A stretch of 64,000 bases of DNA from Timema cristinae (GCA_039000515.1 JBCFYV010011164.1:35298021-35362020); one strand, 5' to 3'. Shown: positions 11,891-23,405, counted from the first letter of the stretch. Numbers and translations: made by a program. The notes: a model not told the origin generated them from the letters alone.

Positions 11891-12639
11891 ATTCCATGTG
11901 TTCTCTGTAACCATACAGTGTCATGCAAGGCCACATGTGTAATAGACTATAACTGGGACTTCCTTACAAAAAACATGATTCTAAAAATCTTCTGGGTTTT
12001 TTAGATACTGTTACTAGAAATTTTATGACAGTAGTCTTACACCTATTTGCTTATCAAATAGAATTATATCCATTATGCGCATTGTTCAGCTAAGCTACAA
12101 GGAGAAATTAGATAATTCATAGTAATTATGAGTGATTATTATAAATCAATAAAAAATTATTACTGAAGCAAAACAATGGTTTTTCCAAATTAAGAAATTT
12201 GTATTTAAAAAATATCCTATCATACATAGTTTTTGGCGCTCAGCAAGTTCAATTTTAAGGGTTCCCTATAAATCCTAATAATCTCTGATATTTTGGTCTT
12301 AACAATTATTATCTTTTTGACCAATAATTTAATGCAAACGCAACGTGACATCTATTTACCAATTTTCTTAATTAATTTTCTTAGCATTAATTTATAGACC
12401 CGAGATATTAAAGATAGTGAATAGAATAGTAGAATAATCAAGAAAAAGCAAGAATTTTAAATGAAAAGTTCTTAAATTAAACTAACAATAACTGAATATT
12501 GATGTACAAATGAGATGTGTTTCTGCTTTGTCGAACCTTTAAAATATATGTTTATCATGTTAAGATGTTTTAAATCGGGTGCTTTAAACTATGAAAGTAA
12601 TATCAACACTATGATTATTAATCATTAATCTAAGGGTTA
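11891..12639. other. AT-rich DNA, nothing recognised
   Basis: No gene, repeat boundary or tRNA-like element was visible. Confidence 0.5.
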
Positions 12640-12785
12640 GGTAGAAAAAAAAGGTTGTTCAAAGGAAGTGCACTCATATTGGCAGGGATGCGAAAATCAA
12701 AGTGAAAAATCACATATGGAAAACTATCCACAGTGCACTCAGCCGTGATTCGAACCTCGTCAATGGAAACCCAGTATATTGCAAG
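12640..12785 (-). repeat. SINE-B, degraded, minus
   Basis: This matches the reversed SINE-B order: 'aaaggaagtgcactcatattggcagggatgcgaaaatc' in pieces, 'cagtgcactcagccgtgattcgaacct' (reversed B box), then a poor head. The tail is not recognisable. Confidence 0.55.
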
Positions 12786-15066
12786 TTTTCTCTTTGGGAA
12801 AATGGGGATTTACTACTTTTAATCTAGGACTGTCCTATTCAATTTGGTTCACTGACAATACAAATGATTGTTAAAGCTAATTAGGATAAGAAGATTGTTT
12901 GCTTTCTCTTTATATATGAGATATTTTACTATATATTATAATCAAATAACATATTCAATTGTATGATGTTAGTTTTTTGGCCACAAATTTAGGTAATCAG
13001 GGTGTTATTCTATGGGTTGCTAACTGTATTTGTATACAGGTTAGTCCAAGTCAAGGGCGCTCCAATGTTCGAAAAACAATTTAAATAAGAACTTAAACTA
13101 TGTGAAGTAGAACTACAATATAGAGCACTTAAGATGTGTTGAGTGTAAATGATAAATTTTAAGACCAGTTCTACAATTTATATTCAAAATATACCTCTTT
13201 ACGCACATTTAAAGTATAAGTTATCCAAAATCCACAAAATCCTCAATTATTGTAAAATAAACCCATCAATAATAGCTTTGAAATAATTTTTGTAAGGCCA
13301 TTTAACATTATCAGATTTACTTCCTTGAGCTACCATGAAAAAACCCTCAAAATAACATCTAGAGGCTTTAAATAGACATACATATTGTATGCCCTATCCA
13401 AAGTAAACATCTGGGTGCACCACTGGTCCTTCTATCCAATTATTAGTCTAAGTATCAGGGGCTTATAGTTCTGGGTATTTAATATTAAACGTAGCTAACT
13501 GATAAGGTGTTATATTTAAATAGTATTCATTAAATCTCCCTATAAATACTGATAGATAAAGCCCAATGTGAAAGGTCTACCAAAATGTTGCCTATTTTAA
13601 TTTGAAATCACAAGTTTAATCAAAATCTATCAATGTCCTATTGATTTAAAACCCATATTACACATATGTTTTCAAAATAGACTCAACTTATGTAAATTCA
13701 GGAGCTACTTTTTAACATGGATGTCCTTACGTGAAACAATATACCAATAAAAATAAAAGGTAAACAACACCAAAGAGCTTATAATGAAATGAAAAACTAA
13801 TATGACTCAACTCGTTATTAAAATTATTCTAATTTCAAATGTCCCTACTCGCAATGTAAATATGAATACAAAATATAATTAAATTGATCATGATTGTGAA
13901 ATTACTCGAAATAAAAATGAGCGTAAATGGAAAAGTTCTTTTTTTTATCAAATTGTTTATTGATACTAAAAACGTGTAAACAAAATGACGATTGAATAAA
14001 TAGGCTATATGCTAGCATGTCATGAATAAAGGTTTTCGTTTGAATGTAGCTATGAAGAGTAATTAGGTCATGGATTAATTATTATTTTTTAAATATATTG
14101 TGCAATTTTATTTTGGGGCTAGCTCTATTAATTTAAACTCTTAAAATTTTCGAGTTTTTAAAAAGTTATTAAAAAGGTTTATATTAATCTAAATTCATTA
14201 GCATTTTACTTTATCTTAATTATTTTATGGTAATGTAAATGTGTATATTAAGTTATTTAATTGTTCTCTATTTGATTGTATACGGATGAAATAACATATT
14301 AATTTTTTTAAATAGTTTTTATTCGATTTCACCCGTTCTTTATAGAGACATACACACTTATAATAATGTTTCTGGGAACTATACAAAGTGTGGTAAAAAT
14401 ATTAATAACAATTATAAAATTAAATCATATTGTTTGGTGAGTAAATAATATTAAAATCATAGAAATACACTCTTTCTGTAAAAATGGTCAACTTTTTAGA
14501 AGAGCAATTATGGTTTATTTGATTTAAAGTAAGGCTATAAATTATATTAGGTCTATTAATATATAATATACATAATTGATTAATCATGTTAGTTAACTAA
14601 AACGTTCAAATAAGCTTTATTATATCAGAAAATGACTTACATACTAAATTAATCTTGGACAGTATACATACAAGGCATACTATAAAATTAGACTTAGCTC
14701 CTAGAAAACAGCTGCCCCGATGGTGCCTTGCAAGTGGGTGTTCATCTTAAAAGGGTGCCTGTATGGCTTTATAATATATTTGAAGGGGATTTAATTAGTT
14801 TGTTTAGCACTCTTTTGATGCCTTTCTGTGTCATAATGTACAGTAAGAACACGGTTGGAAGGTGAGTTTAAAAAATATTGCTGTCAGAATTGCAAAAATG
14901 TAATATATTATTTTATTGATGTTGATAATAGCTATCAGAAGTAACAGCTGCAGCTCTTATGACTTGAAATATGAATATCTTATAAATGTCGGGTACTAAG
15001 GTCATTAATAACTTTTCTGCTTCATGTAAATCATAAAATAATCTTTAACTCTATATTAACGTGACC
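12786..15066. other. 2.3 kb AT-rich DNA, nothing recognised
   Basis: No coding signal or repeat structure was seen. Splice-like GT/AG words occur as expected by chance. Confidence 0.5.
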
Positions 15067-15176
15067 TTAGGGTTCGGCCAGACTGCCTAGCGTGCGAGCG
15101 AGCGCGCAAGCGACTGGGTGGCCAAACTGGCGAGCGCGCGAGCGAGCGAGCTCGTAATTAGCGGACCCTAGTTAGA

Positions 15177-15466
15177 TTATTATTAGCACCACGTCTTACT
15201 ACCCGTTCGGGTTATACGCACTTACGCTAATGTGTAATGGTAGAGTGACTGTGAGATGAAATGGAGGACCTACAGTTTAACGTGGAATCCGAACCACGGT
15301 GGTGGCCTGGCATTCCCTACATTCACAAGATGTCTTGTCAGAGGTGAAGGAAGGGTTTGGAAATAAGATAAATCTGTGCCGGGACCGAGGATTGAACCCC
15401 GGCTGCCAGCACAGAAGTCTGACACCTTACCCCTAGACCACTAGGTCACCGCCCCCCCCCTCCCCC
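15177..15466 (-). repeat. SINE-A nested in transposon copy 1 (left)
   Basis: This is a full-length copy from short (TTA)n to head, followed by a C-run. The direct repeat CTAGTTAGA (15168-15176, 15467-15475) shows that it inserted into the transposon interior. The A and B boxes are readable in the head (CTAGTGGTCTAGGGGTAAGG; GGTTCAATCC). Confidence 0.9.
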
Positions 15467-15629
15467 CTAGTTAGAGAAGATGTCTCTGTCAAACACACTT
15501 AGTACATCTCTGCTCCTCGAAAATTCTTACAGAAAATATTGTGTATTTATAAAAAAGAAAAAAGTAGAAGTGCATCCAATTAATAAATTGAGAAATGCGT
15601 ATGGTACTGTACTGAAGTGTTTTAAAATC

Positions 15630-15760
15630 AGATTTGCCGCACCAGTGGCGGAATGGTGCGTTGCACTCGATAGCTTTTGACTAGGAGGCAAAGGTTCGAA
15701 TCTTGGCTCAGTGAACTGAAGGTGATTTTTAAAACTTATTTATTGTTGTGGTTTTTTCAT
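15630..15760 (+). repeat. SINE-C (third tRNA-like head) nested in transposon copy 1
   Basis: The head reads CAGTGGCGGAATGGTGCG (A-box region) and AAGGTTCGAATCTTGG (B box), followed by 'gtgaactgaaggtgattttt'. The head differs from SINE-A and SINE-B. The 3' end is not clear. It may extend to about 15890, because the stretch up to there is conserved in the second transposon copy. An open frame overlapping its start (15480-15680) is conserved in copy 2 only because the whole transposon is. Confidence 0.6.
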
Positions 15761-15888
15761 ACTCTCTCCAAACTAATGGTGATTCTTATTTGTAAAGGCC
15801 TACTTTGATTATAATATTGAAGTATTTTAACATATTGGGTTTACATATATACATTATATTATTTATGGTCTTACCAATTAAATTAGGC

Positions 15889-15893
<5 letters not shown>

Positions 15894-15947
<54 letters not shown>

Positions 15948-16213
15948 GCACCGCATCTTACTTCCCGTTCGGGTTATATGCACTTACGCTAATGTGTAAT
16001 GGTAGGGTGATTGTGAGATGAAATGAAGGACCTACAGTTTAACGTGGAATCCGAACCACGGTGGAGGCCTGGCTTTCCCCACATTCACAAGATGTCTTGC
16101 CAGAGGTGAAGGAAGGGTTTGGTAATCAGATAAATCTGTGCCGGGACCGAGGATTGAACCTCGGCCGCCAGCACAGAAGTCTGACACCTTACCCCTAGAC
16201 CGCCAGGTCACCG
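15894..16213 (-). repeat. SINE-A nested in transposon copy 1 (right), long (TTA)n
   Basis: A run of about 18 TTA units is followed by the reversed tail, body and head. The direct repeat GGCCATTA flanks it (15886-15893 and 16214-16221). The long microsatellite tail has shrunk and acquired substitutions in the matching position of transposon copy 2. Confidence 0.9.
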
Positions 16214-16557
16214 GGCCATTAATAGCAAGTGTGTTAAACCTATCACTGATAGAAAAAAGTCAAATATCATGTCAAAATGAGAAGTTTCCCCAGCACTCAA
16301 TGAACCAACATACAATAATATTGCCTAGCGCCTGTAAACTAGACTGTACCGGGTCGAGCGCGCGCGCTTGAAAAATAGAACCAGTTCTATCTTTCAAGCG
16401 CGCGCGCTCAGTCGCTCGCTCCAGTGTGGCCACCCCCCATTACAACCAATGTGTTCTATTTTATATTTTAGTCGCTCGCGCGCTCGCTCGCTCGCTCGCG
16501 CGCTCAGTCTGGCGGTACCCTTACACTTAAAAATATCTTATTAGGAGTAACGGCCCA

Positions 16558-16984
16558 CATTAGGGTATCCACAGAGGGCCTTGAGGGGGCTCGAGCCCCC
16601 CTTACCGTAGTTTAAGGATGCCCCGAGATCTATATAGATCCGAAGAGAAGATAAATTGGGAGGAGGAGGAGGGGGGGGGGGGGGACCAGTTAAACATTGT
16701 GAGCGAAGAAATCATCAGGTGATTAGAAATATTCTCTAAATAAATCACCAAATGTATCTAATTTAGGCCTCTTTATTTATTATTTTGTTATACTATCACG
16801 TTTATAATAGTATAAATATAAAGCATCAAGTTAACAAATATCAATTAAAAAAACCTCCCAAAAAATGTTTCTAGGTCTATATATGGTAAAAAAATAAAAT
16901 TCCTCCAGCAGTTTAGGGGTACCTCTCCCCCAAAGACTCGTTGAGCCCCCTCCCCTTTACTTCGCAATTCTGTGTACGCTACTG
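16558..16984. mobile_element. Non-autonomous hAT-type element (MITE), 427 bp
   Basis: The perfect 8-bp direct repeat ACGGCCCA (16550-16557, 16985-16992) flanks termini CATTAGGGTATCCACAGA and, reverse-complemented, CAGTAGCGTACACAGA. G/C-rich subterminal tracts ('gagggggctcgagcccccc' on the left, 'ttgagccccctcccc' on the right) and a poly-G run at about 16671-16684 resemble the element at 804-1242, though the termini differ. It begins only 37 bp beyond the end of the TTA-flanked transposon. Confidence 0.75.
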
Positions 16985-16992
16985 ACGGCCCA

Positions 16993-17403
16993 TTATAATT
17001 AAAAGTCCGGCTGATTTCACCTGAAAATAATAAATGAAAGGCGGAAACTTCTTAAGTATGTTTTCAAAATCAGAGTTAAGCATAAAACTGAATATTTAGT
17101 TGGAGAGTGTATCATTGAACATTCTAGTCATTGGTTTAAAATAAATAAAAGTTAACCTTTATGAAATGGAGATTCAATTTCTGCAATTTGTATAATTTTT
17201 CAAACAAACTCTTAGAGATTCTAAGGGGCTGAGAAGACACTCTTCTGAACATCTTTGACCATCCTTTTGAAGCAAGACTTTTAATAGGGTCTTCTTTATT
17301 ACCGTAATTAAAATTACCAAGCTAAGAGTGGCAGGTATTTATGATAGTTTATTTTACTTCTGTATTTGTATGAGACTATTTGACAAATATCAACTACCTA
17401 ATA
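16993..17403. other. AT-rich DNA, nothing recognised
   Basis: No structure was seen between the hAT MITE and the SINE-B copy. Confidence 0.5.
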
Positions 17404-17645
17404 GTTGGTCAAATGGTTTAAGACGTCACTCTCATGTTAGACTGGCCTGCTGATGATGGTGAAATCGGGGTTCGAATCCTGGTCGGATCTATTGAGGTTG
17501 GTTTTAGCTCAATAGTTTCCCACTCTCCTTCCACGCAAATGCAGGTATATTATCTCTAAAAGGATTCCTTATGCATCCCTAGCCTATTAGAGTAATTATC
17601 ATATATGCGTATAACCGGGACAGGTGGTAGAATGTGGTGATTAAA
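17404..17645 (+). repeat. SINE-B, nearly full length
   Basis: The head is 'ggtcaaatggtttaagacgtcactctcatgttagact' in pieces and the B box is GGGGTTCGAATCCTGG. The body has 'cccactctccttccacgcaaatgcaggta'-type sequence and a diverged shared tail 'gcgtataaccgggacaggtggtag'. The tail hairpin is damaged (ccgggacaggt). Confidence 0.75.
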
Positions 17646-17727
17646 AAACTACCCATTACGGGCATTAGTCCAATCTGTTAGCTGAGCAACTGTTTAAAAT
17701 AATTTTTGAGTGTTTTTAATAGGTTAC

Positions 17728-17875
17728 ATATGAAATGTTGTGGGGAGGGAGCAGCTTTAAGATAATCCAAGCCTGCCTTTCTCCCGCTAAAATAGAAACC
17801 AAGAAGCTTAAGCCCCCTCCCCAGACCACTTGGTTCCGGAGCCCCTACTAACTCGATAGCGTGCATGATGAAACA
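17728..17875. repeat. GC-rich fragment resembling the hAT MITE ends
   Basis: A segment with 'aagccccctcccc' and neighbouring sequence is reminiscent of the C-rich subterminal tracts of the elements at 804 and 16558. No paired terminus or target duplication could be found, so it may be a solo end or chance. An open frame on the minus strand (17678-17866) spans it but has no recognisable domain. Confidence 0.25.
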
Positions 17876-17974
17876 TATGCTATAAAAATAAATATTTTAA
17901 CTGGCACCTTATGGAGCTCGTTTCACACCTTATCAACATATTGATGTAGCCATGTCAAGCGAATAGTAGCTATA

Positions 17975-18968
17975 CAGTGAACCCCTTTAATTCTAAGTCC
18001 AAGGGGTATCTGAAATGAATTGAAATATACAAAAATTTAAATATCCAAAATTCGAATTAACCAATGTCTATCTATAATTTTGTACAAAATAAATAAAAAC
18101 CTCAAAATAAAATATTGTAAAAATTAGCTCAATGTACAAAAAATGCAGACTTAATTAGTTTTTGCATTTAAATTAGATTTTTAGCTACTTTGGTTGGAAA
18201 AAATTAGTGGTTTTGTTTTGTTGTAGCTTTCTTCTCTGGACATAATTAACAAAATCTTCAATTTCACTGATCGCATTAAAAACTGGTTGAGATTCAGTGA
18301 ATCCAACTCTCCATGATGTTATTCTTTTTTTTTCAAAGGTAAGTCGATTAAAGTGTTTGGTTGTAATCCATTTTCTTTGGCGATATCACACTTCTATTTG
18401 TCTCCTTTTTCCACTTCTCTAATCAGTTCAACCTTCTTGGCTAAGGTAAAATTGGTTCAGGTTCCACGCTTAGACATCGTAAAATCACAGCAATTTACAC
18501 TCATCAGATTAGAATGAGCAACTGCCACTGAGAAACAAAAGTACCGGATTATGAAAAGCAACATAAACCTTACCCCTTCCATGATGTCCTTCATGGGATG
18601 GCAATGTCACACAGAAGCGATTAAAGCCGAGACAAAACATCCCCTATTGTAGGAAAACCACTTGCAGCTGGTGCAAAATTACCCGCTCTCTCTTTTACTA
18701 TTAGTCAATAACTCTTAACTGTATTTGAGATTCCTGGGATTCTTGGGTCTAGATTAGATTGTTAATTTAGGTTTAAACCGATTAGAAACTAGAAAAAATT
18801 AATAATATACTGAATAAACTTTGAATTATCCAAATATTTCCTTATAAAATTCGAATTAGATGTTATTTTTTACCATTAAACTTAAATAAGATTTCACGGG
18901 TAATAATGGTGGGTTTGAATTATCCAATCATTAAAACTAACCAACTTCGAATTATCCAGATCCTTCTG
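17975..18968 (-). mobile_element. Deleted pogo/Tigger-type element, 994 bp
   Basis: TA dinucleotides flank the element (17973-17974, 18969-18970). The termini are imperfect inverted repeats: CAGTGAACCCCTTTAATTC on the left and, reverse-complemented, CAGAAGGATCTGGATAATTCG on the right. 'Attcgaattaacc' and 'gaattatcca' motifs recur subterminally (near 18050, 18825, 18915 and 18945). Inside, on the minus strand, is the N-terminal part of a CENP-B-type transposase. The DDE catalytic domain is absent, so this is an internal-deletion derivative that would need a transposase supplied in trans. Confidence 0.85.
18300..18477 (-). pseudogene. Broken pogo/Tigger transposase N-terminus (HTH only)
   Basis: A start codon at 18477 opens MSKRGT, a stop, then TNFTLAKKVELIREVEKGDK, a stop, then KCDIAKENGLQPNTL. 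This is the characteristic CENP-B N-terminal helix-turn-helix (LxxKxxLIxxVExG...IAxExGxxxxTL) of Tigger-like transposases. Two in-frame stops and a frameshift near the lysine run (about 18325) break it. Degraded codons continue to about 18210, and the catalytic part is missing. In its host element it would have bound the terminal repeats. Here it is dead coding sequence. Confidence 0.85.
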
Positions 18969-19043
18969 TATTATTGATTAATTAGTCAAACTATTATATT
19001 GGTTGGTTGCAGTTGTATCCGCATCCAAACATAAGATTCTTTA

Positions 19044-19180
19044 AATTATTAATTGGCACTTGGACACGGAAATATGCCAATACTCTAAAGACTGAGCTAT
19101 CCAGGTATCATCCTGTGTCCGGGGTCATTTTCCACTCAAATTTTAAGGCAGGGTCTGTGATGGGCGTGTGTAAATCATCG
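19044..19180 (-). repeat. SINE-D fragment, minus
   Basis: The minus strand reads 'atacctggatagctcagtctttagagtattggcata', matching the SINE-D head at 19390-19460, preceded by the family's leader 'ctgccttaaaatttgag'. The B box is deleted or diverged. Confidence 0.5.
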
Positions 19181-19339
19181 GCTTCATGAATAATCAACTA
19201 AGATCATGATCTATCAGAAAACGCTTGATAGGTAGCTTTTTGCAGACTATAATTATTATAACTGTACTAGTCCACATATCATAATGGATTAAATAGCAAT
19301 GATATTATTTTAGTTAATTGCAATTATAGCCACATCTAA

Positions 19340-19475
19340 ATATCAATTCTTTAAATTGACTCCGCCTTAAAATGTGAGACCCTAGGGACGGGATGACTCC
19401 AGGTTAGCTCAGTGGTAAGAGCATTAGCGTACTAGGCCAAAGGTCCCGGGTTCAATTTCCATAACCAGGTGTCAT
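19340..19475 (+). repeat. SINE-D copy (fourth tRNA-like head)
   Basis: The head has TTAGCTCAGTGGTAAGAGC (A box) and GGTCCCGGGTTCAATTTCC (B box), preceded by a leader 'ccgccttaaaatgtgag' also found near 27420. It resembles a real tRNA more than the other heads do. However, its acceptor arms do not pair convincingly and it is embedded in the repeat leader, so I call it SINE rather than a tRNA gene. Confidence 0.6.
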
Positions 19476-19479
19476 TTTT

Positions 19480-20210
19480 AAATTTAAAGAGAATAGTATA
19501 TTATCTGTAGATTATATTTATTAAATATATTTAATTTAGTAGTCACTTGTTACACCAAGGCCAAGCACATTAATCAGCGCAGTGCCTGTCTAAGCAATGG
19601 ATCCAACAAGTACCTAATATTTACAATGCTACACAAAATTAAAGATAAGAGTGCACATTATCTGGTAAACTTTACAAGGAAATTATTAAAGTACATTATT
19701 ATTTGACACAGCATATTATTAACGGTTTGGTTTGTATGCATGTTTACTAATTACTCTAATGTTAGTAGAGGAGAAAACATTAAGCCATAATAATAACCAC
19801 CGTCGGTACATTCAACTGAGATTCTAAACCCAATCTACCCATCATAGCCAGTCAAGTATATTTAAAGAATGGCACCTTAGACCACTCGACCATGAATCCG
19901 GATAAATGATAGATATAGTAAAATCGTACATAACTCCTCGTTTTAATTCCCTGTTTTCATAAACTAATAATCAATTAACTACCCGCAAATAGTAATTGTT
20001 TCTTTTAAAAACAAGTATACAATGTTATTTATAATAAAATCACTCCCTAGACACTTTGAACATAATATTTAACTTCATTTTACAAAAACTTCAGATTTTC
20101 AAATATATCATCAATAAGCTACCCTTAATTTTATAGCTTAAAATACGATTTGACCTCGAACTATGAACATACATAACATATAAACACGTTCAAGGTTGGC
20201 GGGAGGAGGG
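19480..20210. other. AT-rich DNA, nothing recognised
   Basis: No repeat boundaries or coding signal were seen. Confidence 0.5.
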
Positions 20211-20215
20211 GTTCG

Positions 20216-20860
20216 TTGCTGACTTCACACTACAAATACACGGTCAAAGTATATTTAACTCATGAGCTTGTAGATTCGTCGATATTGCTTGAAAGTTTTC
20301 CCGAAACGTTCAAGACATGTTGCATTTTTCGACTCTTCATTTCTTTTAAAATGTGGTCAATCATTTCTACGGCACTGTATTTTGAATGCAACCCAATGAC
20401 AATGTCCATTGCCATTTAATTGTTGCAGTTCTAAAAGAACAAAATGGTCAGAATAAGGTATATAATATTTTGCAATGTAACACGCGAACCTAAATATTGA
20501 TTTAGTCGAGTCACGGTGGGATGCATTCATTGAATCACACACACTTTCAAATGTCTGTTGTTTTTTTCTATAGCAATTAAGATCTCAGCAGTTGTAAGAA
20601 CAGTACACTGTTTATGTGCTAAAATCTCTTTTCGTAGAGATGTGAACTGGGTGGGCCTAGATGACTCATAATGTGTGACATTGTAAGAGTGATATTTCTT
20701 TGAAAAAGCAATGTGATACTTTTTAAATGCACCTAGACAGGAAACCTCACTACATGTTTTGCAACGATTCCACATTTCTCAAGTTCAAACAAAGGGCCAT
20801 TGCAGTTGCAAGTTCATTTCTTTGCAGCACAAACTCGACCTAGGTAAACTCTGAAAACCG
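20216..20860 (-). pseudogene. Decayed KIAA1586-like / hAT-derived transposase fragment
   Basis: Read from high to low coordinates, the minus strand gives a cysteine-rich start (CKTCSEVSCLGAFKKY, about 20765), then TQFTSLRKEILAHKQ (about 20640). After frame breaks it gives STKSIFRFACYIAKYYIP (about 20500), VIGLHSKYSAVEMIDHILKE (about 20390) and KLSSNIDESTS (about 20260), and then it decays. This order of CxxC zinc-finger-like segment, SLRKxI...HK, IAK, GLHSxYxA and IDES/A matches the N-terminal half of the KIAA1586-like hAT-derived family as I know it. At least two frameshifts and several stops are present. The C-terminal dimerisation region is missing, and no element ends were found. Confidence 0.72.
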
Positions 20861-20959
20861 TCATTGACAACTACTGTACCACTATTTTTCAAATCTTCGT
20901 CTGCTCTTAGAATGATAATGTACAGCTTTCCATAGCCTTACATTAGCTTAAGTCAAACA

Positions 20960-22250
20960 TTAAATCATTGAGATTGTCATGTTGGTCATCTCTTGAAATT
21001 GGAGAAAGGGGAAAAAAAGGAATATAAGAGTTTTTTTCTTCTGTTTATTGGATTCCTTGGGTTTGTGTAAAACATTGTACTTATATTTCCAAAGAAAATT
21101 AATTCACAAGTACTGACAATGGTAGGCCTACTATGTGTAAAATAATACATAAATAAAGAAATCATATTTAACCATAAACAAGCAAAATTATTACACAATA
21201 AAATGGTCCGCACAACCCATCCACCCGAAAACAACGGATGTCTGTCTCTCTGTCTGTCAACAAAACTACTGGCTTGACCTTGTAGACAGGCGTGGGAAGA
21301 GATGGGACTGAAAAGGCGATGCCATGTTGCCAACAGCAATGAACGAAATGGGCAAGTTGTGTACTAACACAGCGATAATTATTTATTGGAAATACATTAT
21401 GCTAAGGCAGTGTTCCGGCTCCATTACACCCCTTGTCATGACAATTAATAGTAAAGAACTTTTGAAACTACTGTGTAGAAAATGAAACGAAATTTTTCTA
21501 CTGCAGCGGTATTTGATTTATCTTGGCAAAAAACTTGTTTTGTATCAGAAAAAAAGGCGTTATTTTTGTCTAAAAATGAAAATTTATTAATTTTAATTTG
21601 AAAGAACAATTCTACTAGTTTTTTAATTTTTATTTGTTTGTATCTACTTATTTGATCATAAAAATGTCTCATAAATACCTTATTGTGTAGATTTGGATAC
21701 TTATGCGCAGTTTATATTACATTTATAACATTTATTAATAATCTCCAAGTGTGTTATAATTTTTGTAGAAACATTTATTATAGTCCAAAATCGATTTTGG
21801 GTGAAATAGAAACCAGTTTAAGAAGAAACCTTGGTTAAAATAAGTTTTAGCTTGAAGACACATTGCTATAAGCGTGGTTTTCATAGTGCTTATAGCTAAC
21901 ACGAAATTTGTATTTTTTAATGATAACGTTGAAAATTGACGCCACACTCATGATATCTCCTTCATATTAATATTATATATTTGTGGTAGTTAATGTATAA
22001 TTTATAAATACATTGTTATTCGAGCACTTGACATTAAAAAGCAACGTAATTAATATGATCAGTGTTAACTTGACACTCAATGTTTCGTATTTGTAATTTT
22101 ATTATATTTAATATTAAATCTTTTGACAAGTATTTCCTTATAGACACCTTATTACATTCATGCATGCCAAATTATTCAATATATGAATATATAATAAATC
22201 CTCAACAGAAAATGATTCAAGCACACATTTTTATATACCTTATTATTTTC
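20960..22250. other. 1.3 kb without recognisable genes
   Basis: Several open frames (for example 20986-21339 minus, 117 codons) exist but show no domain. Their composition follows AT-rich background with a short CTGTCTGTC-rich patch near 21240. Confidence 0.4.
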
Positions 22251-22254
22251 TCTT

Positions 22255-22425
22255 CGCGTCCCACTAGCTACACTAAGGGGTAACGAGGAGGAAGGCAGAA
22301 TTAGAGGAAATATACCCAAAACTTCCGTGAACGGTGAATGGAAAACCATTTTGGGAATAATCTCCTTGAGTAAACACAGCCGGGATTTGAGCTCCAAACT
22401 TTCCTTCACCTGCAAACTAGAATAG
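22255..22425 (-). repeat. SINE-B, degraded, minus
   Basis: Reversed body words 'ggaaatatacccaaaa', 'tggaaaaccattttgg' and a weak reversed B box 'gccgggatttgagctcc' follow the SINE-B order. The tail is not preserved. Confidence 0.5.
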
Positions 22426-22553
22426 ACGAGTTGAAAGTTTAGTCCACGTTCCTAGTAAAACTAGTATTTATTTAAATACTTGACTTTAAACACTTTATAC
22501 AAATATTAACTGTGAATAGTATATCTCAATCTCAAAAATCCCACCATATACAC

Positions 22554-22782
22554 CAGAGGCTTGCAACCTATGGCCCGCGTGCCTTATCCGGCCCACCAAC
22601 TGGTTTTATCTGGCTCACAAAAGATTTAATAATCACAAAAATTGAGGCCATTAAATTTGACTAGTGATAAATTACCTTATGAGAAGTCTAAAGATGAAAA
22701 TTTTTGCTCGATATTTTTTTTAAACCATCCCACCAATTAAAACACCCATACGGCCCACGATATAAATGGTTGCCGACCTCTG
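22554..22782. mobile_element. hAT MITE with CAGAGG termini, 229 bp
   Basis: The termini are CAGAGGCTTGCAACC on the left and, reverse-complemented, CAGAGGTCGGCAACC on the right. The 8-bp flanks ATATACAC (22546-22553) and ATATACAA (22783-22790) match at seven positions. Subterminal 'ggcccgcg' and 'cggccca' words are typical of this widespread hAT MITE type. There is no coding sequence. Confidence 0.88.
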
Positions 22783-22790
22783 ATATACAA

Positions 22791-23204
22791 CATCAAAATT
22801 TAAAGGCGATAATGTCACTATCAAGGTAATATAATAAAGTATAAACCTTTCTTTTTAATTAAAGTAGTTTTAATTTTAAATAACATCTTGTTTTAGTTAG
22901 GAGAGTTTTAAATATTGGCCTAAATAGTAAGAAAGATTAAATTGGGAAGTAAGTTCGTCATCAAACTATTTAATTGCAAAATTTCTTGCCCTGAATTATG
23001 CAGTTTTTAATGGTGATAAAACAAATAATATAATACAGAAATATTATTTAGAATATAAAATGTTATACGTGCACCTAAATATATAGTTAACATTTCAAAA
23101 GAAATTTATAAGAAGTGTGATGAAAATTTCACATATTACATTGTACATTACATTTTAATCGACAATTTTTTACTATATTCTTTGTTCTATCATTACTAAT
23201 TGAC
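22791..23204. other. AT-rich DNA, nothing recognised
   Basis: No structure was identified. Confidence 0.5.
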
Positions 23205-23222
23205 TGCCAAGTGCGAAGAAAG

Positions 23223-23387
23223 TATTATTATTTTTATTATTATTATTATTATTATTATTAGCACAACGTCTTACTACCCGTTCGGGTTATACGCACTTAC
23301 GCTAATGTGTAATGGCAGGGTGATTGTGAGATTAAATGGAGGACCTACAGTTTAACCTGGGATTCGAACCACGGTGGAGGTCTGGCA
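23223..23387 (-). repeat. SINE-A, 5'-truncated, with 18-bp TSD
   Basis: (TTA)n, tail and partial body are truncated at the 'tctggca' point. The flanking direct repeat TGCCAAGTGCGAAGAAAG at 23205-23222 and 23388-23405 is the longest perfect TSD in the window. The right-hand TSD copy lies directly against the next SINE-A. Confidence 0.92.
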
Positions 23388-23405
23388 TGCCAAGTGCGAA
23401 GAAAG

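Larger units (their letters stand above)
15070..16520. mobile_element. TTA-flanked non-autonomous DNA transposon carrying three SINEs, copy 1
   Basis: The termini are GGGTTCGGCCAGACTG on the left and, reverse-complemented, GGGTACCGCCAGACTG on the right, each flanked by TTA (15067-15069 and 16521-16523). Subterminal blocks are dense in GCGAGCGA and GCGCGC words on both sides. The interior holds SINE-A (15177-15466), SINE-C (about 15630-15760) and SINE-A (15894-16213). A near-identical copy in opposite orientation lies at 34641-36112 with the same three SINEs in the same places, so the composite moved as a unit. A TTA duplication and GGG-starting termini fit PIF/Harbinger, but no transposase is present to prove the class. 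Confidence 0.85.

Noticed and set aside
15480..15680. 66-codon frame nearly identical at 35472-35672
   Set aside because: It lies inside both copies of the composite transposon and overlaps the SINE-C head. There is no domain and no independent evidence of coding.
19390..19460. Functional tRNA gene
   Set aside because: The A and B boxes are good, but the same sequence with its leader recurs diverged at 27.1 and 27.4 kb, so it is better explained as SINE-D.
20986..21339. 117-codon minus-strand frame
   Set aside because: It shows no recognisable domain. It lies close to the decayed hAT gene but does not continue its motif order.
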